DNA from: JAQUYS01 sp964430665
Lineage (GTDB): Archaea; Nanobdellota; Nanobdellia; Woesearchaeales; SKGA01
DNA: 16,817 bases
Assembly: GCA_964430665.1 (NCBI GenBank)
Contig: CAYSFC010000014.1
Span: forward strand, 1-16,817
Reading direction: 5' to 3'
Of this stretch, positions 7,063 through 14,654 are shown one piece after another. Position 1 is the first letter of the stretch. Every line of letters starts with the position of its first letter. Below the pieces are notes generated by a model that saw only the letters and a program-made list of their open reading frames with translations, was not told the origin of the DNA and ran no database searches. A program made the position numbers and the translations under genes.

Positions 7063-7539
7063 TTATTCACTATCGTAGTTTTTAGTAAAAATTATTCTAT
7101 CTCCAGGTCCGCAGTAAGTTACATCAATAAGTTCAGGATTTTTAAGTTCTCTAACATTATATTTTTTCATTTTTTTTAATGCTCCTAAAATTCCTTTACC
7201 AACAACTTCTTGCTCAATTCCCGTTAGCAAAGATATTTCTTCAAGATTTCTTCTTTGTTCATAATTTCCATTTCTATCCTTTCTGAAACCATAAAATAAT
7301 TTTATTGATTCCATAATTTCAGGCATTATTTCCTTGAGATCTTCTTCATCGCTTTCTTCAACTTCTTTAAGAAAAGCACGCATATCTTCTTTAATATAAC
7401 CTTCAGCACCATGATTCTTTAAAACTAATCTAACTTGCTCTCTACTTCCTGAAATGTTACTTAAAAAATCTTTAGTATAATCATCCAATAAATTAAACAA
7501 ACTATCTTTAAATGTTAATGAATAAGGAATTTTGTTCAT
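7063..7539 (-). CDS. Sigma region-4-like helix-turn-helix protein
   Basis: This 158-aa soluble protein is the first gene of the operon that continues into the sigma-70-like gene. Residues 76-127 resemble sigma region 4. LFYGFRKDRNG corresponds to the LRYGL entry, NLEEISLLTGIEQEVVGKG to the turn-helix (tLeEIxxxxGvxxexV), and ALKKMKK to the closing helix. The N-terminal 75 residues are helical with an acidic stretch (60-72) and show no region 2, so it could not act as a complete sigma factor. It might be a DNA-binding partner, a competitor or a regulator of the next gene product; this is inference. The start is set by a TATA box 30 nt upstream. It is not a broken piece of the next gene, because that protein has its own region 4. 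Confidence 0.55.
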   Translation of the reverse strand: MNKIPYSLTFKDSLFNLLDDYTKDFLSNISGSREQVRLVLKNHGAEGYIKEDMRAFLKEVEESDEEDLKEIMPEIMESIKLFYGFRKDRNGNYEQRRNLEEISLLTGIEQEVVGKGILGALKKMKKYNVRELKNPELIDVTYCGPGDRIIFTKNYDSE

Positions 7540-7561
7540 TTAAACTCTAAATGACTCTTTA

Positions 7562-7569
7562 TTTATAAA
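7562..7569 (-). promoter_or_regulatory. TATA box for the sigma-like operon (leaderless)
   Basis: TTTATAAA begins 30 nt before the ATG at 7539 on the minus strand, with no Shine-Dalgarno at the start. The sigma-like operon is therefore read from an ordinary archaeal promoter. Confidence 0.65.
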
Positions 7570-7584
7570 TATTATTCTATAATT

Positions 7585-7594
7585 ACTATTTAGT
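7585..7594. promoter_or_regulatory. ACT-N4-AGT dyad between the sigma-like operon and secF
   Basis: ACT-ATTT-AGT, with arms extending imperfectly to ATTACT/AGTGAT (5 of 6). Its centre is 24 nt from the centre of the minus-strand TATA box, compared with 27 nt at the two kinase-like genes. It lies in the shared upstream region and could serve either direction. Confidence 0.3.
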
Positions 7595-7669
7595 GATTAA
7601 TTAATAAGAGCAACATTTATTAACGAAAGTCCTTCCCTGAAGAGAATATTACATTTAGTGAGGATTAAA

Positions 7670-8674
7670 ATGGCTAAAAATCTCAAACGCAGAAAATTCA
7701 AAAAAGAAATTAGTTCAAAAAAACCAGTTCAACAAGAAGCTAAGTTTACTGAACATAAAAGTAATGATCAAAATAAAAGTTTCTACTACAAATATTACAA
7801 ACAACTATTAGTGATTCCAATGTTAATGTTGGTTATAGCTATGGTTCTAATTGGAGTTCAATACTCTCAAACAGGAGATTTCATCAACAGAGGAATAAGT
7901 CTCAAAGGAGGAACTTCATTTACAATTACAAACGATATGGCAAACTTAGAAAACACAGATATAGTTAATTTAAAATCAAATCTTCATTCAAGTTTTCCAG
8001 ACTCAGATATTGAAATAAGGGAATTAAAAGATATTTCTACAAGGAAAGCAATAGTTATTGAAGTAGATATAAGTACTTCTGAAAACAAGGAAAAAATTTT
8101 GGAATTCGAAGATGCCATTCTTTCACAAATACCTGATCTTGACAAAGAAAATTTAGAAAACAACGTTCAAACAACAAGTTCTGCGTTGGGAAATGTATTT
8201 TTCTCACAAATGTTAAAAGCTTTAATTGCAGCATTTATTTTTATGGGAATTGTTGTTTTAATTCAATTTAGAGTTTTAATTCCTTCATTTGCAGTTATGT
8301 TATCTGCATTCTCAGACATTGTTGTAACATTAGCAATAGTAAATTTATTAGGAATTAAATTGAGCACAGCAGGAATTGCAGCATTTTTAATGTTAATAGG
8401 TTACTCAGTAGATACAGATATTTTAATGTCTTCAAGAGTTCTTAAAAATAAAACAGGAACTGTTTACAGCAGAATTATTTCTTCACTAAAAACTGGAATG
8501 TTGATGAACATAACAACTCTTTCCGCAGTAATTATTGCACTTCTAGTAAGTCAATCAGATGTTATAGTACAAATCATGACAATTTTATTTATAGGATTAC
8601 TCGTTGATATGGTGAATACATGGATTCAAAACGCAGCCATATTAAGATGGTACGCAGAGAAGGTGGAAAAATGA
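7670..8674 (+). CDS. secF: Protein-export membrane protein SecF
   Basis: This 334-aa membrane protein works with SecD beside the SecY channel. In bacteria SecDF uses the proton gradient to help pull proteins out of the membrane; the archaeal driving force is less clear. A Lys/Arg-rich cytoplasmic tail (1-35) is followed by the first membrane helix (about 45-62) and GISLKGGTSF (75-84), the family's P1-domain entry motif. An extracytoplasmic domain runs to about 175, and five more membrane helices follow (about 183-330). GYSVDTDILMSSRVLK (244-259) is the archaeal version of the SecF signature, and Asp217 in the preceding helix is the expected conserved acid. The ATG at 7670 is preferred over the in-frame GTG at 7658 because GAGG lies 6 nt before it. 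The stop overlaps the start of secD by 4 nt. Confidence 0.93.
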   Translation: MAKNLKRRKFKKEISSKKPVQQEAKFTEHKSNDQNKSFYYKYYKQLLVIPMLMLVIAMVLIGVQYSQTGDFINRGISLKGGTSFTITNDMANLENTDIVNLKSNLHSSFPDSDIEIRELKDISTRKAIVIEVDISTSENKEKILEFEDAILSQIPDLDKENLENNVQTTSSALGNVFFSQMLKALIAAFIFMGIVVLIQFRVLIPSFAVMLSAFSDIVVTLAIVNLLGIKLSTAGIAAFLMLIGYSVDTDILMSSRVLKNKTGTVYSRIISSLKTGMLMNITTLSAVIIALLVSQSDVIVQIMTILFIGLLVDMVNTWIQNAAILRWYAEKVEK

Positions 8675-10407
8675 GCACTGCAAAAAAATTATTTTCAAAC
8701 ACAAGAATAATTATATTAATAATAGCTTTAGTTTTAGCAATTTTAGCAATACATCCTTCAATAAATTCAAGCGGTGTAACTATTAGAAGTGTAGAATCTG
8801 AAAGCATAGCAAATCTAGCAGGCATAATGAATCCTGATCCCTCAACATCTCCTATGTCTAGAGAAAGAATAGAAGATATTAATGGGAAAAAAATTAAAAA
8901 TATGGATGATTATCAAGAATTTATAAATTCTTTAGAAATAGATCAATTAGTTATAATCAGCACAAATAAAGGAATATATGAGATGAGAACAGAAGCAGAT
9001 TATGACATAATTGAATTAAATCAAACAGAATTAAAAAATATTACAACAACAGTTTTCAATTCAACAACAAACGAAACAGTAAATGTTACTGAAGTAAAAC
9101 TAGTAAATAAAACCGAGAAAATTTTCAAAGGAGTAAAACCTTTAGGAATTTCAGTATACAAAGCTCCTTCAAATAATATTCAAAAAGGATTAGATTTAGA
9201 AGGTGGAACAAGAGTAATTCTTAAACCTGCTGGCGAAATAAATGCCGATCAAGCAGATATGATTACTAGAAGTATAGAAGAAAGACTAAATGTTTATGGT
9301 TTAAGTGATTTAGTTGTTAAAAGTGTTGCTGATTTCGATGGAACCCAATACATACTTGTAGAAATTGCAGGAGCAAACAAAGAAGAAGTTATTGAATTAT
9401 TATCTCAACAAGGTAAATTCGAGGCAAAAGTCGGAAACACAACTATTTTTAGTGGTGGAGACGATATAGTTAATGTTTGTAGAAATGACGGAGAATGTTC
9501 TGGCCTTGATCCAAGATTCCCTTGTCAACAATCTTCAGATTCATCTTGGTTCTGTAGATTCAGATTTGAAATATCAATTTCACCTGATGCTGCAAAAGCA
9601 CAAGCAGATGCAACTCGAAACCTTCAAATAATACCCTCTGGTGATGGAGAAGGTTATTTATCTGAAAATATAACTTTGTTCTTAGACGATAAATTATACG
9701 ATGAATTAAGAATTGGCGAAGGTTTAAGAGGTAATGCAGTAACAAATATCGTAATATCAGGTTCAGGTTCAGGAGCAACAAAACAAGAAGCTGGTTTGAA
9801 CGCACTTGAAGAACAAAAAAAATTACAAACTGTTTTAGAAACTGGAAGCTTACCAGTAAAATTAGATATAATTCAATCTGATGCAATTTCACCAGTTCTT
9901 GGAGAAGAATTTATTAAAAATGCTTTATGGGTTGGATTTTTAGCAATTTTAGCAGTTGTTGCAGTTATCTTAATTAGATATAAAAAATTAATGATATCTG
10001 TTCCTGTAATAATAACTATGGTTTCAGAAATTGTTTTATTGTTAGGATTTGCAGCTTTAATTAAATGGAAATTAGATTTAGCAGCTATAGCAGGAATATT
10101 AATTGCGGTAGGTACTGGTGTTGATGATCAAATAGTTATCGTTGATGAAACTTTAAGCAATGAGAAAAGCAGCGAATATCTTTCTTGGTTCAAAAAACTA
10201 AAAAAAGCAATGTTCATAATAATGACTGCGTACTTTACTACAGTTGTTGCTATGTTGCCTTTATTCTTGTCAGGAGCAGGATTACTAAGGGGATTTGCAT
10301 TGACAACAATCATTGGAGTTACATTTGGAGTGTTTATTACAAGACCTGCATTTGCATCAATGATGGAGATTTTAGTTGGTAAAAAGACTTCTTCAGAAGA
10401 TGATTGA
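8671..10407 (+). CDS. secD: Protein-export membrane protein SecD
   Basis: This 578-aa partner of SecF has one N-terminal helix (11-27), a long extracytoplasmic region, and a membrane bundle from about 415 to 565. GLDLEGGTRV (173-182) is the SecD signature, ISPVLGEEFI (406-415) precedes the bundle, and AGILIAVGTGVDDQIVIVDE (474-493) carries the key acids. Residues 35-106 resemble a PDZ fold (GVTIRSVESESIANLAGI, then IEDINGKKI). Residues 117-148 hold six N-x-T sequons, so heavy N-glycosylation is possible. Four Cys (270, 276, 285, 295) in the outer domain could form disulfides. AAGGTGG lies 4 nt before the ATG at 8671, inside secF, and ATGA overlaps the secF stop, implying coupled translation. 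secF before secD is the archaeal order; bacteria use the reverse. Confidence 0.93.
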   Translation: MSTAKKLFSNTRIIILIIALVLAILAIHPSINSSGVTIRSVESESIANLAGIMNPDPSTSPMSRERIEDINGKKIKNMDDYQEFINSLEIDQLVIISTNKGIYEMRTEADYDIIELNQTELKNITTTVFNSTTNETVNVTEVKLVNKTEKIFKGVKPLGISVYKAPSNNIQKGLDLEGGTRVILKPAGEINADQADMITRSIEERLNVYGLSDLVVKSVADFDGTQYILVEIAGANKEEVIELLSQQGKFEAKVGNTTIFSGGDDIVNVCRNDGECSGLDPRFPCQQSSDSSWFCRFRFEISISPDAAKAQADATRNLQIIPSGDGEGYLSENITLFLDDKLYDELRIGEGLRGNAVTNIVISGSGSGATKQEAGLNALEEQKKLQTVLETGSLPVKLDIIQSDAISPVLGEEFIKNALWVGFLAILAVVAVILIRYKKLMISVPVIITMVSEIVLLLGFAALIKWKLDLAAIAGILIAVGTGVDDQIVIVDETLSNEKSSEYLSWFKKLKKAMFIIMTAYFTTVVAMLPLFLSGAGLLRGFALTTIIGVTFGVFITRPAFASMMEILVGKKTSSEDD

Positions 10408-10415
10408 AGTCTAAC

Positions 10416-10450
10416 ACCACTATATAGTAGTTACAAAAACGAAAGATTTA
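10416..10450 (+). promoter_or_regulatory. Shared upstream module: dyad plus 18-nt block (second copy)
   Basis: A perfect 10-bp palindrome, ACTATATAGT (10419-10428), is centred 9.5 nt before ACAAAAACGAAAGATTTA (10433-10450). Both the 18 bases and the dyad spacing match the module before the gene at 4093. The sequence between dyad and block is also largely alike. Confidence 0.6.
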
Positions 10451-10454
10451 TAAA
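10447..10454 (+). promoter_or_regulatory. TATA box for the gene at 10476 (leaderless)
   Basis: TTTATAAA begins 29 nt before the ATG at 10476, preceded by the purine-rich CGAAAGA. The spacing equals that at 3134 and 4093. Confidence 0.7.
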
Positions 10455-10475
10455 GACGACGAGATGTATTAAATT

Positions 10476-11432
10476 ATGGTAAGTGCAACTAATTTGTTTC
10501 CAATTCCTGCAATATATACTGATAGTTTTAAAGATTTTTTCAAGGATAAATTAGTTGATTCTGACTTCACTTATGAAAATGTAATAACATCAGGAATAAA
10601 GTTACCTTCAGATGAATTGTTATCTCAAAAAGATAGAGAACCATTTATATTGGAAGTTGCTTCAGATTCTTTCAAAAAAAATTCAAATAAAGAAATTCCT
10701 AGACAAATTGTTTCTATCACAAACCAGATGTTCCCTAATTTAGATTATGATCAAATACAACTTTACTTTGAGTTGAAAACAAAAAGTCATCCATTAAAAG
10801 TTTCTTTTATAAAAAATGAAAAAAAATTAGAAGAATCTATTTATATTAAACCAGGGTGTAATAACAGAGTTATTGGTAACCATATGTATAATTTTATAAG
10901 TGATGATTTCAAAAATATGTTTTCATTCAACGAAGGAGTTTTCGTAATGAAAGGAATTTATGGAAACACTCTAGATAAAATAGATGAGGAAGTATTTTTA
11001 GCTTCAGAAGATTACAAATCAAATTTAGTTAAAGCATTTGTTCAAGCAAAATTTTTAGGTCTTGGAGATATAACTACAAAAGGAAATTTACAATTAGTTC
11101 CAAAAAGAAATTTATTAGTTACTCCAGAAAATAATATTAGATTTGTAGATTACGATTATATGTTTAAAGAAACAGGAACTAATTTTTTAGAACATTACAA
11201 AGATGTTCCTGGATTCTTAGAAAACATGCTTGAAGTTTACAAAGAAGAACATAGAAGAATAGCTGAAAAAATAAACGAACAACATAAACCTTTTTTCGAA
11301 TTTTTAGATGTAATTAAAGATTCAAAAGATGCTGCATTTATGTCTGTTGATGATAGAGTGAGAAAATATTTAGGTTCTGAAAATTTATTTGAACATTATA
11401 CGAGAACTCTAGATAGTTATTCACAAATGTAG
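10476..11432 (+). CDS. Uncharacterised protein with a degenerate kinase-like core
   Basis: I do not recognise the family of this 318-aa soluble protein with confidence. Residues 121-230 carry a faint kinase-like order: SIYIKPGCNNRV (Lys125 as a possible ATP-binding Lys), then GVFVMKGIYG like a hinge, then LGLGDITTKGN (194-204, Asp198 and Asn204), then IRFVDYDYMF (221-230, Asp225 or Asp227 as a metal ligand). This recalls HipA- or phosphoinositide-kinase-like catalytic ends (GDxxxxN followed by a strand and D), but the spacing is loose and it could be a pseudokinase or unrelated. The N-terminal 110 residues and a helical C-terminus are unassigned. Its promoter module is almost the same as that of the APH-like gene at 4093, suggesting joint control. 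Its stop is 5 nt from that of the convergent dus gene, in T-rich sequence that could end transcription. Confidence 0.5.
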   Translation: MVSATNLFPIPAIYTDSFKDFFKDKLVDSDFTYENVITSGIKLPSDELLSQKDREPFILEVASDSFKKNSNKEIPRQIVSITNQMFPNLDYDQIQLYFELKTKSHPLKVSFIKNEKKLEESIYIKPGCNNRVIGNHMYNFISDDFKNMFSFNEGVFVMKGIYGNTLDKIDEEVFLASEDYKSNLVKAFVQAKFLGLGDITTKGNLQLVPKRNLLVTPENNIRFVDYDYMFKETGTNFLEHYKDVPGFLENMLEVYKEEHRRIAEKINEQHKPFFEFLDVIKDSKDAAFMSVDDRVRKYLGSENLFEHYTRTLDSYSQM

Positions 11433-11437
11433 TTTTT

Positions 11438-12235
11438 CTATAAAGATATATTTTTCAAGAAGTTTTTTCTATATTTGTCTGCAGAATTAAATTTATTTGA
11501 AAGTTCAAGATATTCTTTTTTTAATTCTTCGATCGTTGGAATTTTATTCCCTTTCAATTCATCAAAAATTGCAGGATTTCTAACAGCACCCCGCCCAATC
11601 ATAATTCCATTAACTCTCATGCTTTTCATCAAATTTAATTTTTCAACAGAATCTAAACTTCCATTTGCAATGATTTTTTTACCAGTATCAACACATTCTG
11701 GTAAAACTGAATAATCAGGAAAATCATCATAAGATTGACTACCATATCTTGTATGAACAACGAAAAAATCAGCATCAACTTCATTTATTAAATTAAGATA
11801 AGTCTTTTTATCTTTTTCAAACTTATTTAATCCAAGCCTCATTTTAACACTTATAGGATAATTTTCATCTTGAAAAATTTTAATTATTTTTTTAACTTTA
11901 TTCAATCTTTTAATCATAGCACATCCTTGTCCAAGAGACGTAAATTGAGGACTCGGACATCCGAGATTTAAATTAAATCCTTCAAAACTTTCATGAGGTT
12001 TAAACATATTCAGGAATTTAGTAAAATATTCTTCTTTTCCACCTAGGAGTTGAATAACTGTAGGAGTTAAATCATTAAATTTCAATCTTGACCAAGTAGA
12101 TGTGTTATTTCTTGCTAATCCTTCAACTCTTGTAAGTTCAGTAAATGTCAGATCAGCCCCATGATTATAGCATATCGTTCTAAATGCATTATCACTAACA
12201 TCTTCAATTGGTGCAGACATAAATTCAAATTTCAT
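11438..12235 (-). CDS. dus: tRNA-dihydrouridine synthase
   Basis: This 265-aa flavoenzyme would reduce uridines in tRNA loops to dihydrouridine using FMN and NAD(P)H. It has the TIM-barrel signatures of the family: MSAPIEDVSDNAFR (6-19), NLNLGCPSP with catalytic Cys93, VKMRLGL (130-136, Lys131 contacting FMN), VVHTR (159-163), IANGSLDS (189-196) and GIMIGRGAVRNPAIF (210-224, phosphate-binding). It is somewhat shorter than bacterial Dus proteins (about 310-330 aa), with the C-terminal helical RNA-binding domain reduced to roughly 35 residues; this may alter which uridines it reaches. It is the last gene of the thymidylate operon, 10 nt after tmk, with GGAG 5 nt before its ATG. Its link to dTMP synthesis is positional only. 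Which Dus subfamily it belongs to cannot be told here. Confidence 0.9.
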   Translation of the reverse strand: MKFEFMSAPIEDVSDNAFRTICYNHGADLTFTELTRVEGLARNNTSTWSRLKFNDLTPTVIQLLGGKEEYFTKFLNMFKPHESFEGFNLNLGCPSPQFTSLGQGCAMIKRLNKVKKIIKIFQDENYPISVKMRLGLNKFEKDKKTYLNLINEVDADFFVVHTRYGSQSYDDFPDYSVLPECVDTGKKIIANGSLDSVEKLNLMKSMRVNGIMIGRGAVRNPAIFDELKGNKIPTIEELKKEYLELSNKFNSADKYRKNFLKNISL

Positions 12236-12245
12236 AATTGCTCCT

Positions 12246-12914
12246 TTAAATTAAATTTTTAACTTTACTATAAACCATTTCATGAATCTCTTCAATGGAA
12301 AGCAATTCTCCATTCCTGGTGCAATTAATGATGGTCCAACCTTCTTTTTTAGCAACATAAATATAAGCATCAGCAGCTTCTTTCAAATGTTCTAAATCAG
12401 CTTCATGTATGTCTCTCTTTTTTTCAGTATAAGAACGAGCCTCTTTTTTATCAACAAGTTGTTGACCAATTTCAGGAGGAACATATAATAAAATATTCAA
12501 ATCTTCTTTAGGAATTCCGAGTAAATTATATTCAAAATTATTTTCCCATTCAAGGTATTTTTCCCTTTCAAGAGGATCTTTTATTTTTCCCAATTGATGT
12601 CCTTTATTACCTGAAGTATATCTATTTGCTACAAGAATTTTTCCTTCATTCAAATTATTTTTCATTTCAAAAGAAGCAGCATATCTATCCAAGGCATAAA
12701 AAATTGAACCTCTATATGGTCCAACAGATCGAGCATCCCCAAATTTACCGTTTAAATAATCTTCAACAAAAACTGCAGATCTTTCACCATAACGAGGAAA
12801 GTCAACCATCTTTACAGGATAATTTTCTTCTTCTAATCTTTTTACAATTAAATTTGTCTGAGTGCCTTTTCCTGAACCATCCGTTCCTGCAATAACAATT
12901 AACTTACCTTTCAT
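12246..12914 (-). CDS. tmk: Thymidylate (dTMP) kinase
   Basis: This 222-aa P-loop kinase phosphorylates dTMP to dTDP with ATP, using the product of the ThyA encoded three genes upstream. Walker A is GTDGSGKGT (10-18, Lys16 binding the ATP phosphates). DFPRYGE (38-44) matches the family's DFPRY, DRY (76-78) and ANRYTSGNKGHQ (96-107) match the dTMP-binding segments, and EARSYTEKKRDIHE (158-171) forms the lid with Arg and the usual closing Asp-x-His-Glu. Length is normal (about 200-220 aa). The Thr at position 11 replaces the Glu common in bacterial GxEGxGK loops, while the segment order suits Tmk and not other nucleotide kinases. AAGGTG lies at the very end of glyA, just before the stop, and only 3 nt separate the genes. 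Confidence 0.92.
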   Translation of the reverse strand: MKGKLIVIAGTDGSGKGTQTNLIVKRLEEENYPVKMVDFPRYGERSAVFVEDYLNGKFGDARSVGPYRGSIFYALDRYAASFEMKNNLNEGKILVANRYTSGNKGHQLGKIKDPLEREKYLEWENNFEYNLLGIPKEDLNILLYVPPEIGQQLVDKKEARSYTEKKRDIHEADLEHLKEAADAYIYVAKKEGWTIINCTRNGELLSIEEIHEMVYSKVKNLI

Positions 12915-12917
12915 TTT

Positions 12918-14177
12918 TCACACCTTAAATAATGGAAATTTCTTACAAAGTTTCAAAACATCATTTTTAATCTTCTCATGGATTTTTTTATCATCCTTAT
13001 TTTTTAAAACTTTTGAAATAATTAAACCCAGAGCCTTACATTCTTCTTCATTAAATCCTCTAGTAGTTATAGCAGGAGTTCCAATACGAATGCCCGATGT
13101 GATCCAAGGAGGTTGAGGATCGTTAGGAATTCCATTTTTGTTTGTAGTGATTCCAACATCTTCCAACAATTTCTCTGCTTCTTTACCTGTTAAATTTAAT
13201 TTTCTCAAATCTAATAACATTAAATGATTATCAGTTCCACCAGAAACTAAATCAATACCTTCACTCATAAGACTTTCAGCCAAAACTTTTGCATTTTTAA
13301 TAACTTGATTTTGATATTTTTTAAATGAAGGTTCTAAAGCTTCTTTGAAAGCAACTGCTTTTGCAGCTATAACATGTTCTAAAGGTCCGCCTTGCATACC
13401 AGGAAAAATTGCAGAATTAATTTTTTTTTCAAATTCTTTTTTAGCAAAAATAATTCCACCACGAGCACCACGCAAAGTTTTGTGCGTAGTTGAAGTTACA
13501 AAATCAGCATAACCGAAAGGAGATGGATGATTTTCTGTAGCAACCAAACCTGCAATATGTGCCATATCTACCATCAAATAAGCATTAACCTTCTTAGCTA
13601 TTTCACTTAATTTTTCAAAATCAATAATTCGAGGATACGCAGATGCACCCGCAACAATCATTCTAGGTTTTTCATGTAAAGCTTGTTCTTCCAATTTATC
13701 ATAATCAATAAATCCTTCTTCATTCGTTCCATACGATATAAAATTAAATAATTTACCACTAAAATTTACAGGAGAACCGTGAGTTAAATGACCTCCTGCA
13801 GATAAATCCATACCCAGAATTTCATCACCAACATCAAGCATTGCAAAGTAAACAGCCATATTTGCTTGACTTCCCGAATGAGGTTGAACATTAACAGAAT
13901 AATCTTCACACCTAAATAATTCAATCAATCTTTTTTTAGCTAATTCTTCAACAGCATCAACATTAACACAACCACCATAATATCTTTTATTAGGATAACC
14001 TTCAGCATATTTATTTGTGAAAATACTTCCTGTAGCTTCTAAAACAGCAGTACTCACAACATTTTCAGAAGCAATGAGTTCTATAGAATTATTAAGTCTT
14101 TCAACTTCAGCAATTAAAGAATTATAAACTTCTTTATCTACCTTTTTTATATTTTTTATTTGATTGAGTTCAAACAT
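12918..14177 (-). CDS. glyA: Serine hydroxymethyltransferase
   Basis: This 419-aa PLP enzyme converts serine and tetrahydrofolate to glycine and methylene-tetrahydrofolate, the one-carbon donor ThyA uses. It matches the bacterial-type family: ELIASENVVS (33-42), the substrate-loop segment NKYAEGYPNKRYYGG (55-69), NVQPHSGSQAN (96-106), VDMAHIAGLVA (203-213, Asp204 and His207 around PLP) and TSTTHKTLRGARGG (228-241) with PLP-binding Lys233. Length matches bacterial GlyA (about 417 aa). In organisms that lack folate, archaeal SHMT works with tetrahydromethanopterin; the neighbouring folA and thyA make folate the likely cofactor here. GGAGAT lies 6 nt before the ATG, inside the end of folA, so expression is probably coupled. 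Confidence 0.96.
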   Translation of the reverse strand: MFELNQIKNIKKVDKEVYNSLIAEVERLNNSIELIASENVVSTAVLEATGSIFTNKYAEGYPNKRYYGGCVNVDAVEELAKKRLIELFRCEDYSVNVQPHSGSQANMAVYFAMLDVGDEILGMDLSAGGHLTHGSPVNFSGKLFNFISYGTNEEGFIDYDKLEEQALHEKPRMIVAGASAYPRIIDFEKLSEIAKKVNAYLMVDMAHIAGLVATENHPSPFGYADFVTSTTHKTLRGARGGIIFAKKEFEKKINSAIFPGMQGGPLEHVIAAKAVAFKEALEPSFKKYQNQVIKNAKVLAESLMSEGIDLVSGGTDNHLMLLDLRKLNLTGKEAEKLLEDVGITTNKNGIPNDPQPPWITSGIRIGTPAITTRGFNEEECKALGLIISKVLKNKDDKKIHEKIKNDVLKLCKKFPLFKV

Positions 14178-14179
14178 AT

Positions 14180-14653
14180 TTATCTCCTTTTATATGAACG
14201 AAAAACAAAATCTTTGTATTCATTTTCCTCTTCAATTTCCCAGTCATTCCATTGAACTTCTGGAAATAATATGTCTCCCTCATAATCTTCTTTTACATGC
14301 GATAAGAATAATTTATCAGAATGTTCCAAACCCTTAGAATAAATTGAAGCTCCACCAATAATAAAAACATTTTTATCATTCGCGTTTGCCCATTCCTTTG
14401 CAGCCTCTAATCCTGCTTCAAAAGATGAAAAAACGTGCGCATCAGGAAGTTCTGAAATTCTAGAACTCAACACAAAATTTTCTCTATTTGGTAAAGCTTT
14501 TCCAATTGATTTGTAAGTAGTTGATCCCATTATAACTGCATGCTCAGATGTTAATTTTTTAAACAATTTAAAATCTTCAGGAATGTGCCAAGGTATATTT
14601 GGACCATTACCTATAATTCTTTTATCAGTCATTGCAGCTATAGTGATTATCAT
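14180..14653 (-). CDS. folA: Dihydrofolate reductase
   Basis: This 157-aa enzyme reduces dihydrofolate to tetrahydrofolate with NADPH, refilling the pool that ThyA oxidises. It has the bacterial DHFR pattern: IIGNGPNIPWHIPEDFKLFK (13-32), with Trp22 and catalytic Asp27 in the same positions as the E. coli enzyme. IMGSTTYKSIG (41-51) corresponds to the NADPH-binding xxGxxTxxSIG, PNRENFVLSS (55-64) follows, and FIIGGASIY (96-104) is the GGxxxY motif. Length equals the E. coli enzyme (159 aa) within a few residues. The ATG lies 1 nt after the thyA stop; only a weak GAGAT lies upstream, so translation probably depends on ribosomes finishing thyA. DHFR is uncommon in archaea, best known from haloarchaea, so transfer from bacteria is plausible. 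Confidence 0.95.
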   Translation of the reverse strand: MIITIAAMTDKRIIGNGPNIPWHIPEDFKLFKKLTSEHAVIMGSTTYKSIGKALPNRENFVLSSRISELPDAHVFSSFEAGLEAAKEWANANDKNVFIIGGASIYSKGLEHSDKLFLSHVKEDYEGDILFPEVQWNDWEIEEENEYKDFVFRSYKRR

Positions 14654-14654
14654 T

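Noticed and set aside
6121..7539. A frameshifted or split sigma gene
   Set aside because: The second protein already has regions 1.2 to 4, and the first has its own region 4 and promoter. They are two genes, not broken halves of one.
9560..9892. A hydrophobic open frame opposite secD
   Set aside because: It is the Leu/Gln-rich shadow of the secD coding strand, with no promoter, ribosome site or recognisable domain. The same applies to the frames opposite tmk, thyA and folC.
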